A program made the position numbers and the translations under genes. Positions 63,047-64,000 of a DNA stretch of 64,000 bases are shown here, one piece after another. The first letter of the stretch is position 1, and each line of letters opens with the position of its first letter. The notes under the pieces were generated by a model that saw nothing but the letters and a program-made list of their open reading frames with translations, searched no databases and was not told the origin of the DNA. This DNA comes from Hyphomicrobium sp. (lineage in GTDB: Bacteria > Pseudomonadota > Alphaproteobacteria > Rhizobiales > Hyphomicrobiaceae): assembly GCA_013141015.1 (NCBI GenBank), contig JABFRT010000001.1:1-64000 (forward strand), given 5' to 3'.

Positions 63047-64000
63047 ACTTGTTGAAAGATGGTTTGCGTCTTTACCGGAAGCGGTCATGCCGTTGTGGCA
63101 AGTTGCGCACCCGCCAGAGATCCCGGTGTGACTGAATTTCGCTGGAACCCACCCGTTCGTCGCGTGGCACGCTTCGCATGGCTCGTTGGCCGGTACGTGC
63201 GTCCTGGCTTTACCGGTCGCCGTCTTGCCGTTGTGGCATGCCGCACAGCCTGAGACGATACCAGCATGACTGAAGAAGGCCGGCTTCCATGCGCCTACCG
63301 CGTGGCACGCTTCGCATGGCGCTGCCGTAACAACGTGGAGCGGTCCTTTGCCCGTTGCCGACTTGCCGTTGTGGCAGGTGGCACATCCGTCGGTAATGCC
63401 GACATGGGCAAAATGGGTCGGCGCCCAGGCCGCCGTGTCGTGACAGGTCTCGCACGTCGCGGCCGTAAGCAGATGTCCAGCCTTCTTGCCAACGGCGTTG
63501 GTGCCATTGTGGCAGTTGGCGCACGCCCCGGAAATGCCGGTGTGATTGAATAAAGTCGGCAGCCAACCGGCCGTCGTGTGGCAAACGTCGCAAGCCTGCG
63601 TGGCCGGAATATGCGATGCGGCCTTGCCCGAAGCCGTGTTTCCGTTGTGGCACGTGGTGCAACCCGTCGTGATGCCCTGATGACTGAATTGGGTCGGCTT
63701 CCAAGCCGATGTCGTGTGGCACGTCTCGCACGGTTGAGGAGTTGGCATATGGGTTGCTGACTTACCCGTGGCGCTGACGCCATTGTGGCAACTCAAACAG
63801 CTTGACGTGATACCGACGTGATTGAAGAACGACGGCTTCCAACCCGACGTGAAATGGCAATCCTCACAAGGCTGTACGGTCGCGATGTGACGTTGAGATT
63901 TTCCTGTCGCCGTCCGGCCATCATGGCACGTCGCACACCCTCCGTTGATGCCACTGTGATCGAAGCTGGTCGGGATCCAACCGGTCGTCGCGTGGCAGGT
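62321..64000 (-). CDS. Giant multiheme cytochrome c, upstream part (runs off window)
   Basis: Open from the window edge at 64000 to a TGA at 62321-62323. It holds 24 complete CxxCH motifs and the end of one more at the edge, in the same two-heme units as the following segment. The start, signal peptide and any other domain lie outside the window. The stop falls exactly at a conserved Trp: the same place 966 bases on has TGGAAG, here TGAAG, so loss of one G creates the stop. The two segments are therefore one gene broken by a frameshift, real or from assembly. Together they carry 68 complete CxxCH motifs in this window. Confidence 0.85.
   Translation of the reverse strand, partial: TCHATTGWIPTSFDHSGINGGCATCHDGRTATGKSQRHIATVQPCEDCHFTSGWKPSFFNHVGITSSCLSCHNGVSATGKSATHMPTPQPCETCHTTSAWKPTQFSHQGITTGCTTCHNGNTASGKAASHIPATQACDVCHTTAGWLPTLFNHTGISGACANCHNGTNAVGKKAGHLLTAATCETCHDTAAWAPTHFAHVGITDGCATCHNGKSATGKGPLHVVTAAPCEACHAVGAWKPAFFSHAGIVSGCAACHNGKTATGKARTHVPANEPCEACHATNGWVPAKFSHTGISGGCATCHNGMTASGKDANHLSTSQPCELCHTTAAFKPAKFVHTGIVAGCATCHNGTTATGKAAKHIPTTQACETCHATTGWRPSFFNHVGISTGCTTCHNGTTAKGKTATHMPTAQPCETCHSTSAWKPTVFNHTGITNNCSSCHNGTAATGKSATHIPATQSCETCHKTTGWLPTSFKHTGVTGNCASCHNGTNAIGKKAGHIPTAQPCETCHVIAAWKPTVFNHTGITGNCASCHNGKAAVGKHATHLPTTQPCETCHVKTA

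Noticed and set aside
59088-63800. Regular repeats that could suggest a CRISPR array
   Set aside because: The 138-bp units are coding, diverged and without unique spacers; they translate to heme motifs.

Overview
The window reads as the chromosome of an alphaproteobacterium, most likely of the order Hyphomicrobiales. This rests on gene families seen (DUF2852 proteins, an extensin-like lipoprotein, a STAS-MlaE permease, a CHCC zinc-finger protein, AraC/EutR-type and Lrp regulators) and on high-GC coding DNA; the genus cannot be named from sequence alone. I see no rRNA or tRNA gene, insertion sequence, prophage or CRISPR array.

Layout. 1-5.4 kb: two DUF2852 paralogues, a HicAB toxin-antitoxin pair, a TetR regulator, a secreted hypothetical protein, an extensin-like lipoprotein and an alpha/beta hydrolase. 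5.4-7 kb: a CHCC zinc-finger protein and a flavin monooxygenase. 7-12.4 kb: an ethanolamine locus (EutR-like regulator, permease, EutB, EutC) without microcompartment genes. 12.4-34.2 kb: a large polyamine island holding two gamma-glutamylputrescine synthetases, the PotFGHI importer, PuuB, a TorF-type porin, an Lrp regulator with alanine dehydrogenase, and a nine-gene minus-strand run (spuC, puuD, puuA, puuC, gabD, gcdH, gabT, omega-aminotransferase, mmsA). Together these can take C3, C4 and C5 diamines to central metabolism, and alanine dehydrogenase can return the alanine made by pyruvate-dependent transaminases to pyruvate.

34.5-41.1 kb: a divergent TetR regulator, a PatZ-type ligase/acetyltransferase fusion, and a compact three-gene MCE/Mla lipid transporter in which both MlaB-like and PqiC-like parts are fused to partners. 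41.3-54 kb: an orphan OmpR-type regulator, a PilZ protein, Ada, cytochrome b561 with YceI, LipA, hydroxypyruvate isomerase, a nuclease, a SoxYZ-like carrier, an OmpA-family protein and Tex.

54.2-64 kb is the most unusual part. A membrane-anchored flavoprotein with two Fe-S motifs overlaps an exported ankyrin protein. Facing them on the minus strand is a giant multiheme cytochrome c, running off the window edge with at least 68 complete CxxCH motifs visible, followed by a TPR plus beta-barrel outer-membrane protein. This arrangement suggests a porin-cytochrome electron conduit of exceptional heme number. The cytochrome gene holds a near-perfect 966-bp tandem duplication and a one-base frameshift that is either an assembly error or a real break.
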